A model generated the notes under the pieces. The model made no database searches. It was not told where the DNA came from and was given only the letters and a program-made list of their open reading frames with translations. The position numbers and the translations under genes were made by a program. A DNA stretch of 16,872 nucleotides from Ophiocordyceps camponoti-saundersi (nom. inval.). Its lineage: Eukaryota; Ascomycota; Sordariomycetes; Hypocreales; Ophiocordycipitaceae. This document shows, piece after piece, positions 16,865 through 16,872 of the stretch (position 1 is its first letter; every line of letters begins with the position of its first letter). Location of the stretch: NCBI GenBank assembly GCA_003339415.1, contig PDHQ01000539.1:1-16872 (forward strand), written 5' to 3'.

Positions 16865-16872
16865 AAAGGGAA

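Larger units (their letters stand above)
15960..16872 (-). promoter_or_regulatory. ste12 upstream region
   Basis: About 910 bases upstream of the ste12 ATG, strongly purine-rich on the plus strand and so pyrimidine-rich in the gene's sense, as in many fungal promoters. It has frequent A and G homopolymers (for example 16602-16613) and no supportable gene. A single 'agaaaca' near 16726 is one base from the Ste12 pheromone-response element; this alone is no evidence for autoregulation. Confidence 0.55.

Overview
The window reads as nuclear DNA of a filamentous ascomycete (Pezizomycotina, most likely Sordariomycetes; species not determinable by eye). The evidence is short spliceosomal introns (45-101 nt) with GTATGT/GTAAGT-type donors and CTGAC/CTNAC branch sites, a Ste12 protein carrying both the STE domain and two C2H2 fingers (the filamentous-fungus arrangement), pyrimidine-rich promoters, and a 6.1-kb block with the signature of repeat-induced point mutation (RIP). 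Homopolymer G tracts lie at both ends, so this may be a whole contig.

Layout. 1-865: poly-G end and an anonymous 3' flank with an 86-bp direct repeat. 866-2593 (-): single-exon WDR70-type WD40 protein. 2594-4028: divergent promoter region rich in TACA/TGTA repeats and a perfect 26-bp palindrome. 4029-5089 (+): Swc5, BCNT-C subunit of the SWR1 H2A.Z-exchange complex, one intron. 5418-6185 (+): Faf1-like 40S biogenesis factor; its frame is continuous only if a 45-nt GC-AG intron is removed. 6289-6383: a 53-59-bp tandem repeat interrupted by an insertion. 6384-12530 (-): a near-complete LINE (Tad1-like non-LTR retrotransposon) with ORF1, ORF2 (endonuclease, reverse transcriptase, RNase H), a (CA)n 3' tail and a perfect 16-bp target-site duplication, saturated with RIP. 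12547-13517: 3' flank of the next gene. 13518-15959 (-): Ste12 in five exons. 15960-16872: its purine-rich (pyrimidine-rich in the sense strand) promoter side, ending in poly-G.

The genes do not form a pathway cluster. They are housekeeping chromatin and ribosome-assembly genes plus one MAPK-controlled developmental regulator, with a dead retrotransposon between them. I see no operon-like system, CRISPR array, confident tRNA or rRNA, or secondary-metabolite cluster. The most informative signals are the RIP pattern (every surviving CpA is in a GpCpA context), the GC-AG micro-intron in faf1, and a symmetric 84-nt ste12 exon whose skipping would fuse two zinc fingers into one.
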